A stretch of DNA of 53,134 nucleotides from ZC4RG30 sp965652645 (GTDB lineage: Bacteria > Pseudomonadota > Gammaproteobacteria > Steroidobacterales > Steroidobacteraceae): contig CBFGXE010000018.1 in assembly GCA_965652645.1 (NCBI GenBank), positions 1 to 53,134 on the forward strand, written 5' to 3'. This document shows positions 17,108 to 27,044 of the stretch, piece by piece (positions within the stretch are counted from its first letter, which is position 1; every line of letters begins with the position of its first letter). The notes under the pieces were generated by a model, which saw only the letters and a list, made by a program, of their open reading frames with translations, had not been told where the DNA came from and ran no database searches. The position numbers were made by a program, and so were the translations under genes.

Positions 17108-19111
17108 TTGCGCAGTCTGCTGCTGCTGGCAGGCATTCTCCTCGCCCTGTGGGTGCCTGTGGACTGGCGGTCCGGCATGGGCGTGATGCTCCCGGGATGC
17201 GTGGTGCTGCTGCTGCCGTGGCGAGCGATGCGACCACTGCGCCCGCTGGTGCTGGTGGCGGTGGGCGCCGGCTACACCCTGCTGGTGATGCATGGCGTGG
17301 CGCCCGCCGTACCGCTGGAGCGGGGCGAGCGGGTCATCGTGGAGGCCCGCGTCCTGGGCGTGCCGGCGCTGGATGACTCCGGCTGGCAGTTCGACGCCGA
17401 CATCGGCTTTCCCCGCCATCCCGGATGGCCCGGGCAGCGCTGGCGCGTGCGCCTGCCCTCGGGCATGACCGGGCCGCAGCCGGGCGAGCTGTGGCAGTAC
17501 GCACTGCGCTACGACCCGCCGCGCGACGCGCGGGGCGCGCGCCTGCTGATGCGCGATCGCGTTGCCGCGCAGGCGCGCATGGTGGAGGGCAATTTCAACC
17601 TGCGACTGGAAGAGGCAGGGCCCGGCATCGACCGGGTGCGCGCGCGGCTGGCGTGGCGCATTGCCGACCGGGTGGATGATCCTTCCGCCGCCGCGTTGCT
17701 GGCGGCGCTGGCAGTGGGCGTGACCGGCGATGTGTCCCGGCGCCAGTGGCAGGTGTTCAACGCCACGGGCATCACCCACCTGGTGGCCATCTCGGGGATG
17801 CATGTGACGTTTTTCGCCATGTTGACCATGGCGGCCGCGCGGCGCCTGTGGCCGCGGCTGGCGACACTGCCGCTGGTGCCGCGCCGTGAACTGTTCACCG
17901 CCGCGGTGGGCATCCTGCTGGCGCTGCTCTATGCGCTGCTGTCCGGCTTCTCCGTGCCCGCCCAGCGCACGGTGGTGATGCTGGCCGCCTTCCTGGTGGT
18001 GCGCGAATGCAGCCGGGCGAGCACGCCGCAGTGGAGCGTGGCCGTGGCGCTGGTGGCCGTGCTGCTCTTTGATCCGCTGGCTGCGCTCAGTGCCGGCTTC
18101 TGGCTGTCCTTTCTCGCCGTGGCGTCCATCGTGCTGCTGGCCGGGGCGCGCATCTGCCCCGGTGCGCCGCTGCTGGCGGCGGTGCGCCTGCAGTGGCTGG
18201 TGACCGTGGCGCTGCTGCCGGTCACCGTGGCCATCTTCGGCAGCTTCTCGGCGGCAGGGCTGCTGGCCAATGCCCTGGCGATACCCGCCTTCACCCTCCT
18301 GCTGGTGCCACCGGTGCTGGTGGCCAGCGCCCTGCACCTGCTGCCGGGCGCCGCGGCCGGCTGGTGTGCCGACCAGCTGGTGGACCTGGCCGCTGTGGTG
18401 GCCGGCGTGCTGTGGCCCTTCCTGTCCTGGTGTGCCGGGCTGCCGGGGGCGCTGTGGCATGCCCGGGCACCATTCACCTGGTTCCTGCTGGCGGCGCCAG
18501 CGGTGCTGCTGGCCCTGCTGCCGGTGGCGCGGCACTTGCGCGTCATCATGCTGGCGCTGCTGGCGTCGGTGTTCCTGCTGCGCGATCCGCGACCGCCGGC
18601 AGGGCAGCTGTGGATAGACATCCCGGATGAGGGCCGCGCCTCCGTGCTGCTGCTGCGTACCCGCAACCACCTGCTGCTCTGGGGCACGGGGGAGAGTTTC
18701 GGCTCGCGCGGCCGCGCTTTTGCGCGCCATGTGGTGCCCCTGCTGCGCGCCAGTGGCTATCGGCGCATCGACCTCTGGCTGCCCGGCAATCCCACCCGCG
18801 ACGTGCAGGCGGCGCTGACGGCAGGTGCCGCGGTCATGCAGGTTCAACGCCTGCTGTTGCCGCCGGCTCGCGCGATACCACCGGAAGGCGGACCCTGCGA
18901 GGAGTCTGCCTGGAGCTGGGATGGCATCGACTTCGAGCTGGATGCGTCTGGCGACGGGAAATCGTGCCGGCTCGTGGCCAGCGTGGGAGGTGCGTCGCTG
19001 CTGCTGGCTGCCCGGGGTGGCAGCGAGCTGCCGGCGGGCGAAGGCGCCACGCACCGCTTCCTGCTCGATGCGGGTGGCATCCACCAGCGCCAGCGCCATC
19101 TTCGGCTATGA
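17108..19111 (+). CDS. comEC: ComEC/Rec2-family DNA-uptake channel homologue with degenerate nuclease-like domain
   Basis: ComEC carries single-stranded DNA across the inner membrane during natural transformation. The 667-residue product has two N-terminal helices, a DUF4131 OB-like periplasmic domain (about 60-175), and the competence domain with ALAVGVTGDVSRRQWQVFNATGITHLVAISGMH. A multi-helix channel and a C-terminal metallo-beta-lactamase-fold segment (from about residue 498) follow. That last domain lacks the HxHxDH metal-binding motif: the equivalent position reads LWLPGNPTRDVQ. The start is TTG at 17108, supported by GGAG 8 bases upstream. It is followed 9 bases later by exbB. Confidence 0.85.
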   Translation: MRSLLLLAGILLALWVPVDWRSGMGVMLPGCVVLLLPWRAMRPLRPLVLVAVGAGYTLLVMHGVAPAVPLERGERVIVEARVLGVPALDDSGWQFDADIGFPRHPGWPGQRWRVRLPSGMTGPQPGELWQYALRYDPPRDARGARLLMRDRVAAQARMVEGNFNLRLEEAGPGIDRVRARLAWRIADRVDDPSAAALLAALAVGVTGDVSRRQWQVFNATGITHLVAISGMHVTFFAMLTMAAARRLWPRLATLPLVPRRELFTAAVGILLALLYALLSGFSVPAQRTVVMLAAFLVVRECSRASTPQWSVAVALVAVLLFDPLAALSAGFWLSFLAVASIVLLAGARICPGAPLLAAVRLQWLVTVALLPVTVAIFGSFSAAGLLANALAIPAFTLLLVPPVLVASALHLLPGAAAGWCADQLVDLAAVVAGVLWPFLSWCAGLPGALWHARAPFTWFLLAAPAVLLALLPVARHLRVIMLALLASVFLLRDPRPPAGQLWIDIPDEGRASVLLLRTRNHLLLWGTGESFGSRGRAFARHVVPLLRASGYRRIDLWLPGNPTRDVQAALTAGAAVMQVQRLLLPPARAIPPEGGPCEESAWSWDGIDFELDASGDGKSCRLVASVGGASLLLAARGGSELPAGEGATHRFLLDAGGIHQRQRHLRL

Positions 19112-19120
19112 TGCGCGTCC

Positions 19121-19756
19121 ATGTGGGAACTGTTCCAGGCTGGCGGTCCGTTCATGTGGCCGCTGGCACTCTGCTGGGTTGTCGCCATCGCCATCGTCGC
19201 CGAGCGCCTCTGGACGCTGCAGCGTCGCCGCGTGATGCCGGCGGACCTCACCCGCCGCATCTGGAGTCTGCTGGAGGCGGGGCAGGTCAATGACAAGGTG
19301 ATCGCCGCGCTGGAGGCCAACTCGCCCCTCGGGCGCATCCTGGCCACCGGCCTGCAGCACCGCCACCGCTCGCGCGAGATGATGCGCGAGCGGCTGGAAG
19401 ATGCCGGGCGCCACGTGGCGCATGAGCTGGAGCGTTACCTGAACACCCTGGGTACCATCGCCAGCATCGCGCCCCTGCTGGGCCTGCTGGGCACGGTCAC
19501 GGGCATCATCAAGTCCTTCAGCGCCATCTACGCCGGCGGCATGGGCGATCCCAGCGCGCTGGCCGGCGGCATCTCCGAGGCGCTGCTGGCGACCGCATTC
19601 GGCCTGATCGTCGCCATCTTCGCCTACATCACCTTCCGCTACCTGCGCGGCAGGGTGGAGGCCATCGTGGTGCGCATCGAGCAGGACGTCACGCGCTTCG
19701 CGGATGCCCTGAATGACCGCATGGTGGAAGGCGGACCGGAGCGGAGCGCCGCTTGA
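19121..19756 (+). CDS. exbB: ExbB/TolQ/MotA-type proton channel subunit
   Basis: This is an inner-membrane subunit of a proton-motive-force-driven energiser. The 211-residue product has three transmembrane segments (about 10-30, 107-130 and 150-172). The conserved core is LGTIASIAPLLGLLGTVTGIIKSF, with ALLATAFGLIVAIFAYITF. It pairs with exbD, whose TTG start overlaps its stop (TTGA). No tonB or tolA gene is near. Placement next to msbA-lpxK-kdsB is common in Pseudomonas- and Xanthomonas-like genomes, where these pairs are annotated as ExbB/ExbD; TolQ is the alternative. Confidence 0.9.
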   Translation: MWELFQAGGPFMWPLALCWVVAIAIVAERLWTLQRRRVMPADLTRRIWSLLEAGQVNDKVIAALEANSPLGRILATGLQHRHRSREMMRERLEDAGRHVAHELERYLNTLGTIASIAPLLGLLGTVTGIIKSFSAIYAGGMGDPSALAGGISEALLATAFGLIVAIFAYITFRYLRGRVEAIVVRIEQDVTRFADALNDRMVEGGPERSAA

Positions 19757-20175
19757 AGCTGCGCGATTCGCGCAAGGAAGATCCCGAGATCAACCTGATC
19801 TCGCTGATCGACGTGGTGCTGCTGCTGGTGATCTTCTTCATGATGTCCTCCACCTTCGTGGAGGAGGGCCGCATGCGGGTGCAGCTGCCCAGCGCCATCG
19901 AGGAGCACCGGGCCGGACGGGTGGAGCCCATCGTGGTGACGGTCAGCGCGCAAGGCAGTTATCGCGTCAACGAGCGCGAGCTGGCCAACTCCTCCCGCGA
20001 CACCCTGCGCCGTGCCGTGGCCGAAGTGGCCGGGGAGGCGCGCGATGCGCGCGTGGTGCTGCGTGCCGATGCCCGCGCCACGCACCAGGCCGTGGTGACG
20101 GCCATGGACGTGCTGGGCCGCATGGGCTTCTCGCAGCTGGACATCGCCACCGTACAACCCGAACAGGGGCCATGA
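19753..20175 (+). CDS. exbD: ExbD/TolR-type energiser subunit
   Basis: The 140-residue product has a short cytoplasmic N-terminus, one transmembrane helix carrying the essential proton-path aspartate Asp20 (NLISLIDVVLLLVIFFMM), and a periplasmic TolR-like domain. The periplasmic part includes VLRADARATHQAVVTAMDVLGRMGF and ends at the family's usual length. The start is a TTG that overlaps the exbB stop, with GGAGCG upstream. The stop overlaps the msbA ATG in an ATGA junction, so three genes are translationally linked. Confidence 0.92.
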   Translation: MKLRDSRKEDPEINLISLIDVVLLLVIFFMMSSTFVEEGRMRVQLPSAIEEHRAGRVEPIVVTVSAQGSYRVNERELANSSRDTLRRAVAEVAGEARDARVVLRADARATHQAVVTAMDVLGRMGFSQLDIATVQPEQGP

Positions 20176-21923
20176 CCTCGCCCCTGCCGTCCGCGGCAGA
20201 GGCGAGGGCGGTCTACGGGCGCCTGCTGGGATATGCGCGCCCCTGGCGTGCCCAGTTCCTGGTCGGAGTGCTGGGCATGGCGCTGTATGCGGCCACCGAT
20301 GCCGGCACGGCCTGGTTCGTCGACCAGTTCCTCGAGCACACCTTCGTCGAGCCGGACCCGCGCGCGGTATGGGCTGTACCGCTGGGCGTACTGGCGCTGT
20401 TCCTGCTGCGTGGCACGGGCGACTACATCGCCACCTATTTTCCCGCCAAGGTGGGTCGCCAGGTGGTCAAGGCCATCCGCCGCGACCTGTTTGCGCAATA
20501 CCTGCACCTGCCGGCAGCCTGGTACGACCGCCAGCCGGGCGGCCGCGCCCTGTCGAGGCTGGTCTATGACGCGGAGCAGGTAGCCGAGGCCGCCACCACG
20601 TCCATCGGGGTGATCATCCGCGACGCACTGGTGCTGGTCGGCCTGCTGGGTTTCATGTTCTGGAAGTCCTGGCAGTTCACGCTGCTGGCGCTGGTGGTGG
20701 CGCCGGTGATTGGCTGGGTGCTGGGCGGCATCAACCGCCGTTTCCGGCGGCACAGCGCCCGCATCCAGCAATCCATGGGTGATTTCACGCGCGTGGCGCA
20801 GGAGACGCTGGAGGGACAGCGCCTCATCAAGACCAGCACGGCGGAGGACTCGCAGCAGCGGCGCTTCGAGGTGGTGAACGAGCAGAACCGTCGCAACCAC
20901 CAGCGCCTGCTGCGTGCCCGTGCCGCCAGCAATCCGGTGGTGCAGATGGTGGCCGCGCTGGGACTGGCGGCGGTGCTGGCCGTGGCCCTTTCCCGGGTGA
21001 TTGCCACCGGCGTGCCGGTGGATGAATTCGCCAGCTACCTCACGGCCATGCTGCTGCTGATGTCGCCCCTGCGGCGCCTGGTGAACGTGGGCGGCCCGCT
21101 GCAGCAGGGCATTGCCGCCGGCACGGGCATCTTCGCCGTGCTCGACCTGCCACGCGAGCCGGCCGGGGGCGGGCGCGCCATCGCGCGGGCCCGGGGGGAG
21201 GTGGAATTCCGCGGTGTGGGTTTTGCCTACGGAGGGGCGGCGGAGCCAGTGCTGCAGGACATCGGCTTTGCGGTGGCGCCCGGCCAGACGCTGGCCATCG
21301 TGGGACGCTCCGGCGCCGGCAAGTCCACGCTGGTGGGCCTGCTGCCGCGGCTTTACGACGCCACCAGCGGCAGCGTGCGGCTCGACGGCGTGGACGTGCG
21401 CGAATTTGCGCTGCGCGACCTGCGCCGGCAGGTGGCCTACGTGGGACAGGACGTGCTGCTGTTCGATGACACCATTCGCAACAACATCGCACTGGGCATG
21501 GAGGATGTGGCGGAGGAGCGCGTCCTCGAGGCGGCACGCGCCGCGCATGTGATGGAGTTCGTCGCCGGCCTGCCGCAGGGACTCGACACGCCGGTGGGCG
21601 AGCGCGGCAGCCAGCTTTCCGGCGGCCAGCGCCAGCGCGTGGCCATCGCGCGCGCGATACTGCGCGATGCACCGGTGCTGGTGCTCGACGAGGCCACCTC
21701 GGCGCTCGACAACGAATCCGAACGCCATGTGCAGGAGGCACTGGCCCGGTTGCGCGCCGGCCGCACCACGCTGGTGATCGCCCACCGCCTCTCCACCGTG
21801 GAGCAGGCGGACCGTATCGTGGTGCTGCAGGATGGCCGCATCGCCGAGTCCGGCACGCATGGCGAGCTGCTGGCGCGTGGCGGCCTGTACAGCCAGCTCC
21901 ACCAGCTGCAGTTCAATGCGTGA
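20172..21923 (+). CDS. msbA: Lipid A export ABC transporter MsbA
   Basis: MsbA flips the lipid A core across the inner membrane. The 583-residue half-transporter has a six-helix membrane domain (about 20-320) and a nucleotide-binding domain from about 345. The latter has Walker A GRSGAGKST, signature LSGGQRQRVAIARA, Walker B VLVLDEATSALD and the H-loop VIAHRLSTV. Coupling features such as AWYDRQPGGRALSRLVYDAEQV are present. Its place between exbD and lpxK supports MsbA rather than a general exporter. Its stop overlaps lpxK by 8 bases. Confidence 0.94.
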   Translation: MTSPLPSAAEARAVYGRLLGYARPWRAQFLVGVLGMALYAATDAGTAWFVDQFLEHTFVEPDPRAVWAVPLGVLALFLLRGTGDYIATYFPAKVGRQVVKAIRRDLFAQYLHLPAAWYDRQPGGRALSRLVYDAEQVAEAATTSIGVIIRDALVLVGLLGFMFWKSWQFTLLALVVAPVIGWVLGGINRRFRRHSARIQQSMGDFTRVAQETLEGQRLIKTSTAEDSQQRRFEVVNEQNRRNHQRLLRARAASNPVVQMVAALGLAAVLAVALSRVIATGVPVDEFASYLTAMLLLMSPLRRLVNVGGPLQQGIAAGTGIFAVLDLPREPAGGGRAIARARGEVEFRGVGFAYGGAAEPVLQDIGFAVAPGQTLAIVGRSGAGKSTLVGLLPRLYDATSGSVRLDGVDVREFALRDLRRQVAYVGQDVLLFDDTIRNNIALGMEDVAEERVLEAARAAHVMEFVAGLPQGLDTPVGERGSQLSGGQRQRVAIARAILRDAPVLVLDEATSALDNESERHVQEALARLRAGRTTLVIAHRLSTVEQADRIVVLQDGRIAESGTHGELLARGGLYSQLHQLQFNA

Positions 21924-22938
21924 GCAATCCGCCCTCAGGGGCGCCGTGGAGCGCTCCTGGTATGGTCCGAAGCCGCCGCTGCTGCTGCTGCTGCCGCTGG
22001 CCGGCCTCTATGGCATCGGCATGGGCCTGCGGCGGCTGGCCTATCGCACGAAGCTGCTGTCTTCTTCGCACGCCGGCATTCCCACCGTCGTGGTCGGCAA
22101 CCTCACCGTGGGCGGTACCGGCAAGACACCGCTGGTACTGTGGCTGGCCGGGCGCCTGCGCGCGCTGGGAAGGCGTCCCGGCATCGTGCTGCGCGGATAC
22201 GGCGGCTCGACGCGCGCTGCGCGGCTGGTGCAAGCCGGTGACGACGCGGCGCTGGTGGGTGACGAGGCGGTGCTGCTGGCGCGTCGCACGGGGTGCGCCG
22301 TGGCGGTGGGCGCGAGGCGCGCCGAGGCTGCGGCCCTGCTGGCGCGCGCCGGATGCAATGTGCTCATCGCTGACGACGGCCTGCAGCACCTGGCGCTGCG
22401 CCGCGACCTGGAGATCATCGTGGTGGATGGCGCGCGCGGTTTCGGCAACGGCGCGCTGCTGCCCGCGGGCCCGCTGCGAGAACCTCGCGTGCGGCTGCGC
22501 AAAGGTGACTGCGTCGTGCTGCATGGGGAGGACCGCCACGGAGTGCTTCCGGAAGGCTGCGTGCCGCTCAGGATGCACCTGGAGGCGTTGCCGCTGCGCC
22601 AGCTTCCTGCCCATGCCGAATGCGGGCGGGATGCGCCGGGCTCCGGCCGCGTGCATGCCGTTGCCGGCATCGGCCATCCGCAACGCTTCTTCGCCCAGCT
22701 GCGGGCAATGGGCCTGGATCCGGTCGAACATGCCTTTCCCGACCACCACCGCTTCACCGCGGCAGACCTGGCCTTTGGCGACGACGCGCCCGTCGTCATG
22801 ACCGAGAAGGATGCCGTAAGATGCGCCGGTCTGGCCGCCGGCAGGCGTGACCTGTTCTACCTGCCCGTGGCGGCCGTCCTGCCGGAAGCCGATGCCACGC
22901 GGCTCATCGACCGCGTGCTGGCCATTGGGAGGGATTGA
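21916..22938 (+). CDS. lpxK: Tetraacyldisaccharide 4'-kinase LpxK
   Basis: LpxK phosphorylates the 4' position of the lipid A disaccharide to give lipid IVA at the inner-membrane face. The 340-residue product has an N-terminal membrane-associated helix (PPLLLLLPLAGLYGIGMGLRR), the P-loop VGNLTVGGTGKTPLV, the RGYGG box, LIADDGLQHLALRRDLEI and FPDHHRFTAADL near the C-terminus. Length is typical. The ATG at 21916 lies inside the end of msbA. Confidence 0.95.
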   Translation: MREQSALRGAVERSWYGPKPPLLLLLPLAGLYGIGMGLRRLAYRTKLLSSSHAGIPTVVVGNLTVGGTGKTPLVLWLAGRLRALGRRPGIVLRGYGGSTRAARLVQAGDDAALVGDEAVLLARRTGCAVAVGARRAEAAALLARAGCNVLIADDGLQHLALRRDLEIIVVDGARGFGNGALLPAGPLREPRVRLRKGDCVVLHGEDRHGVLPEGCVPLRMHLEALPLRQLPAHAECGRDAPGSGRVHAVAGIGHPQRFFAQLRAMGLDPVEHAFPDHHRFTAADLAFGDDAPVVMTEKDAVRCAGLAAGRRDLFYLPVAAVLPEADATRLIDRVLAIGRD

Positions 22939-22941
22939 GAC

Positions 22942-23133
22942 GTGCTGGATGGAAGATTGCTGGAGATCCTGGCCTGCCCGCTGTGCAAGGGGCCGCTGCT
23001 GAACCGCCGCGAGGCCGGCGTGCTGGTGTGTCGTGCCGATCGCCTGGCCTTTCCGGTCGTCGATGGCGTGCCGGTGATGCTCGAGAACGAGGCACGCGTG
23101 CTGGCCGCCGACGATCCACTGCTCGACCGCTGA
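22942..23133 (+). CDS. Trm112 family protein (YcaR-like)
   Basis: The 63-residue product has the Trm112 opening LLEILACPLCKGPL, with a zinc-type CPLC pair, and the FPVVDGVPVMLENEAR end. In eukaryotes Trm112 activates methyltransferases; the bacterial homologue between lpxK and kdsB has no firm role. The start is GTG at 22942 with GGGAGGGAT about 8 bases upstream. The second cysteine pair of the zinc site is reduced to one cysteine (LVCRAD), so zinc binding is uncertain. Confidence 0.9.
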   Translation: MLDGRLLEILACPLCKGPLLNRREAGVLVCRADRLAFPVVDGVPVMLENEARVLAADDPLLDR

Positions 23134-23143
23134 CCTCCACACC

Positions 23144-23917
23144 GTGTTCCGCGTCGTCATTCCTGCGCGTTTCGGTTCCACGCGCCTGCCGGGCAAACCG
23201 CTGAAGCTGCTGGCGGGCCGACCCATGCTGCAATGGGTGTACGAGGCCGCGGTGGCCTCGGGCGCCGCCGAGGTGGTGATCGCCACCGACGATGACCGCA
23301 TCGTCGCCGCCGCCGGCCTGTTCGGCGCCGCGGCGCGGCTGACCTCACTCACGCATCTCTCCGGCACCGACCGCGTGGCCGAGGTGGCCCTGCAGTCCGG
23401 GTGGAAGGACGATGACGTGGTGGTGAACCTGCAGGGGGACGAACCGCTGATGCCGCCGGCGCTGGTGGCTCAGGTGGCCACCGTGCTGGAGCAGCACCCG
23501 CAGGCGGATGTGGGCTCGCTGGCCAGCCGCATCAGCAGCGTGAAGGAATTCATGGATCCGGGCGTGGCCAAGGTGGTTGCCGATACACAGGGCCGCGCCC
23601 TGTATTTCAGCCGCGCGCCCATTCCCTGGGGAAGGGACTCGGCGCCCGCCGGCATCGCCAGCCAGCGCGGCTACCAGGGCGCGCGCCGCCACATCGGCCT
23701 GTACGCGTACCGCGTGAGCGCGCTGCGGCGGCTTTCCATGCTGCCGCCCACGCCGCTGGAACTGCTGGAGAAACTTGAACAGCTGCGGGCACTTGAGAAT
23801 GGCCTTGAAATCCGCATTGCCGACGCAGTGGCGCCGCCGGGGCCGCATGTGGACACGCCGGAAGACCTGGTGCGGGTCGAGCTGGTGATCAACCAGGCCA
23901 TGGAGCGCGCGCAATGA
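23144..23917 (+). CDS. kdsB: 3-deoxy-manno-octulosonate cytidylyltransferase KdsB
   Basis: KdsB activates Kdo as CMP-Kdo for lipid A core synthesis. The 257-residue product shows the nucleotidyltransferase N-terminus VIPARFGSTRLPGKPL, ATDDDRIV, NLQGDEPLMPP, and the C-terminal PPTPLELLEKLEQLRALENG. These are diagnostic for KdsB. The start is GTG at 23144, ten bases after the Trm112 stop. Its stop overlaps the next gene in an ATGA junction. Confidence 0.96.
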   Translation: MFRVVIPARFGSTRLPGKPLKLLAGRPMLQWVYEAAVASGAAEVVIATDDDRIVAAAGLFGAAARLTSLTHLSGTDRVAEVALQSGWKDDDVVVNLQGDEPLMPPALVAQVATVLEQHPQADVGSLASRISSVKEFMDPGVAKVVADTQGRALYFSRAPIPWGRDSAPAGIASQRGYQGARRHIGLYAYRVSALRRLSMLPPTPLELLEKLEQLRALENGLEIRIADAVAPPGPHVDTPEDLVRVELVINQAMERAQ

Positions 23918-24395
23918 ACCCGCTGAACCTTGCCGGGCTGGCCGTCACCGACGTGACGCATGCCATGCAGCTCGCGCTGGGCCCGGTGTTCCTGCTCAAC
24001 GGCGTGGCCGTGCTGCTGGCCATGCTCACCTCGCGACTGGCCCGCATCGTCGACCGCGCGCGCGGCCTGGAGATGCGCCTGCCCACGGTGGGAGAGGAGG
24101 AGTCGCGCGACATCCACAGCGTGCTGGAACTGACCAGCCGTCGTGCCCGCCTGATGAACCGCGCCATCACCCTGGGCACGATCGCGGCATTGCTGGTGGC
24201 GCTGGTGGTGGCGCTGCTGTTCACCGCGGCCTTCGTGCCCTTTGCCGCCGCACAGGTGATCGCGCTGGTGTTCATCACCTGCATGGTCACGCTGGTGGGA
24301 TCGCTGTGGTGCTTCCTGATCGAGGTGCGCATGGCCACGGCGGCGCTCAGGTTCGGGCCGCACCGTTCCTATGGTTCAGGCAAGGAGACGCAAGC

Positions 24396-24399
<4 letters not shown>
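23914..24399 (+). CDS. DUF2721 membrane protein
   Basis: The 161-residue product has three predicted membrane helices (about 25-43, 85-112 and 115-140). It carries the DUF2721 pattern with ALGPVFLLNGVAVLLAMLTSRLARIVDRAR, HSVLELTSRRARLMNRAI, and a C-terminal LVGSLWCFLIEVRMATAALR. Function is unknown. It is translationally coupled on both sides by 4-base overlaps (ATGA), with kdsB upstream and frmA downstream. Confidence 0.88.
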
Positions 24400-25508
<1,109 letters not shown>

Positions 25509-25655
25509 GCGCCTGGCGCGCGCCGCCTTGGTGCGAAACAGGCCCCCGACGGGCCGATTTCGGGCAGGAAAAGCGCCAAACGGCTCCCTGCAGCGCGTTT
25601 TCACGCCGCAGGGGCTGTCACAGGCCGCTGGCATGGGCCTTGCTTTATCTGGCTC

Positions 25656-26162
25656 ATGGCATACGACTCCATCCGGACCGACACGCGCTCCGCCAGTTCC
25701 GAAAGGGTGTCCGTTTCCCTGCCTGACCTGCCTGAGCCTCCCTCCATCACCCTTGGCCTGCTGGGCCGCTCGCTGGCCTTCCACGTACGCAAGGCACAGC
25801 TGGTGCTGCAGCGGCGCGGCTTGCGCAGCGTGGCCGGCGTCAACATCGGGCCCGCCGAATTCGGCACGCTGGTGCTGTGCGAGCAGAACCCCGGGCTTGC
25901 GCAGTTCCAGATCGCCGCGGCGCTGGACATCGACAAGGCCAGCGTGGTGGCCGTGGTCGACCGCCTCGAGGAGCTGGGCTGGCTGCTGCGCCGGCGCAGC
26001 AACCACGACCGTCGCCGCTACGGGCTGTGCCTTACGCCCGAGGGGCTGCGGCAGGTGCAGGCCTTGCGCCGCCAGGCCGAGGAGGCCGAGTCCTTCGCTC
26101 GCGACATCTACTCCGCCGAGGAGCTGGAGCAGTTGCTGACGCTGCTGGCCCGCCTGGGCTAG
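25656..26162 (+). CDS. MarR-family transcriptional regulator
   Basis: The 168-residue product has a MarR winged-helix domain: ITLGLLGRSLAFHVRKAQLVLQ as the dimerisation start, then the recognition helix region FQIAAALDIDKASVVAVVDRLEELGWLLRRR, and the wing SNHDRRRYGLCLTPEG. No effector-binding clue is visible. It is divergent in sequence from the two MarR proteins near 46 and 49 kb. It lies between frmA and fdhD, 147 bases after frmA, and could control either; this is inference. TTTATCT just upstream of the ATG could be part of a promoter. Confidence 0.88.
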   Translation: MAYDSIRTDTRSASSERVSVSLPDLPEPPSITLGLLGRSLAFHVRKAQLVLQRRGLRSVAGVNIGPAEFGTLVLCEQNPGLAQFQIAAALDIDKASVVAVVDRLEELGWLLRRRSNHDRRRYGLCLTPEGLRQVQALRRQAEEAESFARDIYSAEELEQLLTLLARLG

Positions 26163-26207
26163 GCAGTGGGATAGACTGGGCGCCTTCCAGGACGTCCAGG
26201 AGCAGGC

Positions 26208-27044
26208 ATGAGTGTTACCGCTGGCGACCATCCGGCGGTCGCGGCCCGCGATGAGCCCGTGCTGGGGCTGCCCGTGCGCCGCTGGCGCGATGGCAGGTGG
26301 GAAGACGCCACCGACCGCGTCGCCGCCGAAGTCCCCGTTGCGCTGACCTACAACTCCATTCCCCACGTGGTGATGATGGCCACGCCGCGGGACCTGGAGG
26401 ACATGGGCGTGGGCTTCACGGTCAGCGAGGCGCTGGCCGGCGCGGAGGAGATCCGCGACGTTCGGCTCGATACCTCTTCGGGTGCATTCGAACTGCGGCT
26501 TTCGGTGAGCGGTTCCCGACTGGGGGAGATGCTGCAGCGGCGGCGCAACCTCACCGGCCGCACCGGCTGCGGTGTCTGCGGCGCCGAGACCATCGAGGAT
26601 GCCATCCGACGACCGCCACCCGTGCCCGCCGGCGGATCCATTGCCCGCACCCGGCTCGCCGCGGCACTGCGCGAGCTGCGCTCCCGCCAGCCCCTGGGCC
26701 GCGAGACCGGCAGCCTGCACGCCGCCGCCTGGGTGGACTGGCAGGGCGCGCTGCACGTGGTGCGCGAGGACGTGGGCCGGCACAACGCGCTGGACAAGCT
26801 CATCGGCGCGCGCCTGCGCGCCGGGCAGGACCTGGCCGATGGCTTTGCCATGGTCACCAGCCGCGCCAGCTACGAGATGGTGCAGAAGGCCGCCACCGTG
26901 GGCATCCGCATGCTGGTGGCGGTGTCCGCGCCCACTGCGCTGGGCGTGGAGCTGGCGCGCGACTGCGGGCTGACCCTGGTGGGTTTCGCCCGCGAGGAGC
27001 AGCAGGTGGTCTACGCCAACCCCGACCGCATCCAGCAGGACTGA
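26208..27044 (+). CDS. fdhD: Formate dehydrogenase accessory sulfurtransferase FdhD
   Basis: FdhD transfers sulfur to the molybdenum/tungsten centre of formate dehydrogenases and is required for their activity. The 278-residue product has the redox CGVCG motif with Cys121 and Cys124, DIGDVRL-like RDVRLDTSSG, and HVVREDVGRHNALDKLIG, the family signature. ATG at 26208 has AGGAG 7 bases upstream. The stop overlaps the next regulator ATG in TGATG. It is the likely accessory protein for both formate dehydrogenases in this window, neither of which has its own FdsC. Confidence 0.95.
   Translation: MSVTAGDHPAVAARDEPVLGLPVRRWRDGRWEDATDRVAAEVPVALTYNSIPHVVMMATPRDLEDMGVGFTVSEALAGAEEIRDVRLDTSSGAFELRLSVSGSRLGEMLQRRRNLTGRTGCGVCGAETIEDAIRRPPPVPAGGSIARTRLAAALRELRSRQPLGRETGSLHAAAWVDWQGALHVVREDVGRHNALDKLIGARLRAGQDLADGFAMVTSRASYEMVQKAATVGIRMLVAVSAPTALGVELARDCGLTLVGFAREEQQVVYANPDRIQQD

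Noticed and set aside
25509..25655. Terminator hairpin after frmA
   Set aside because: Arms near 25588-25617 pair only with two mismatches and no T-tract; not strong enough to list.
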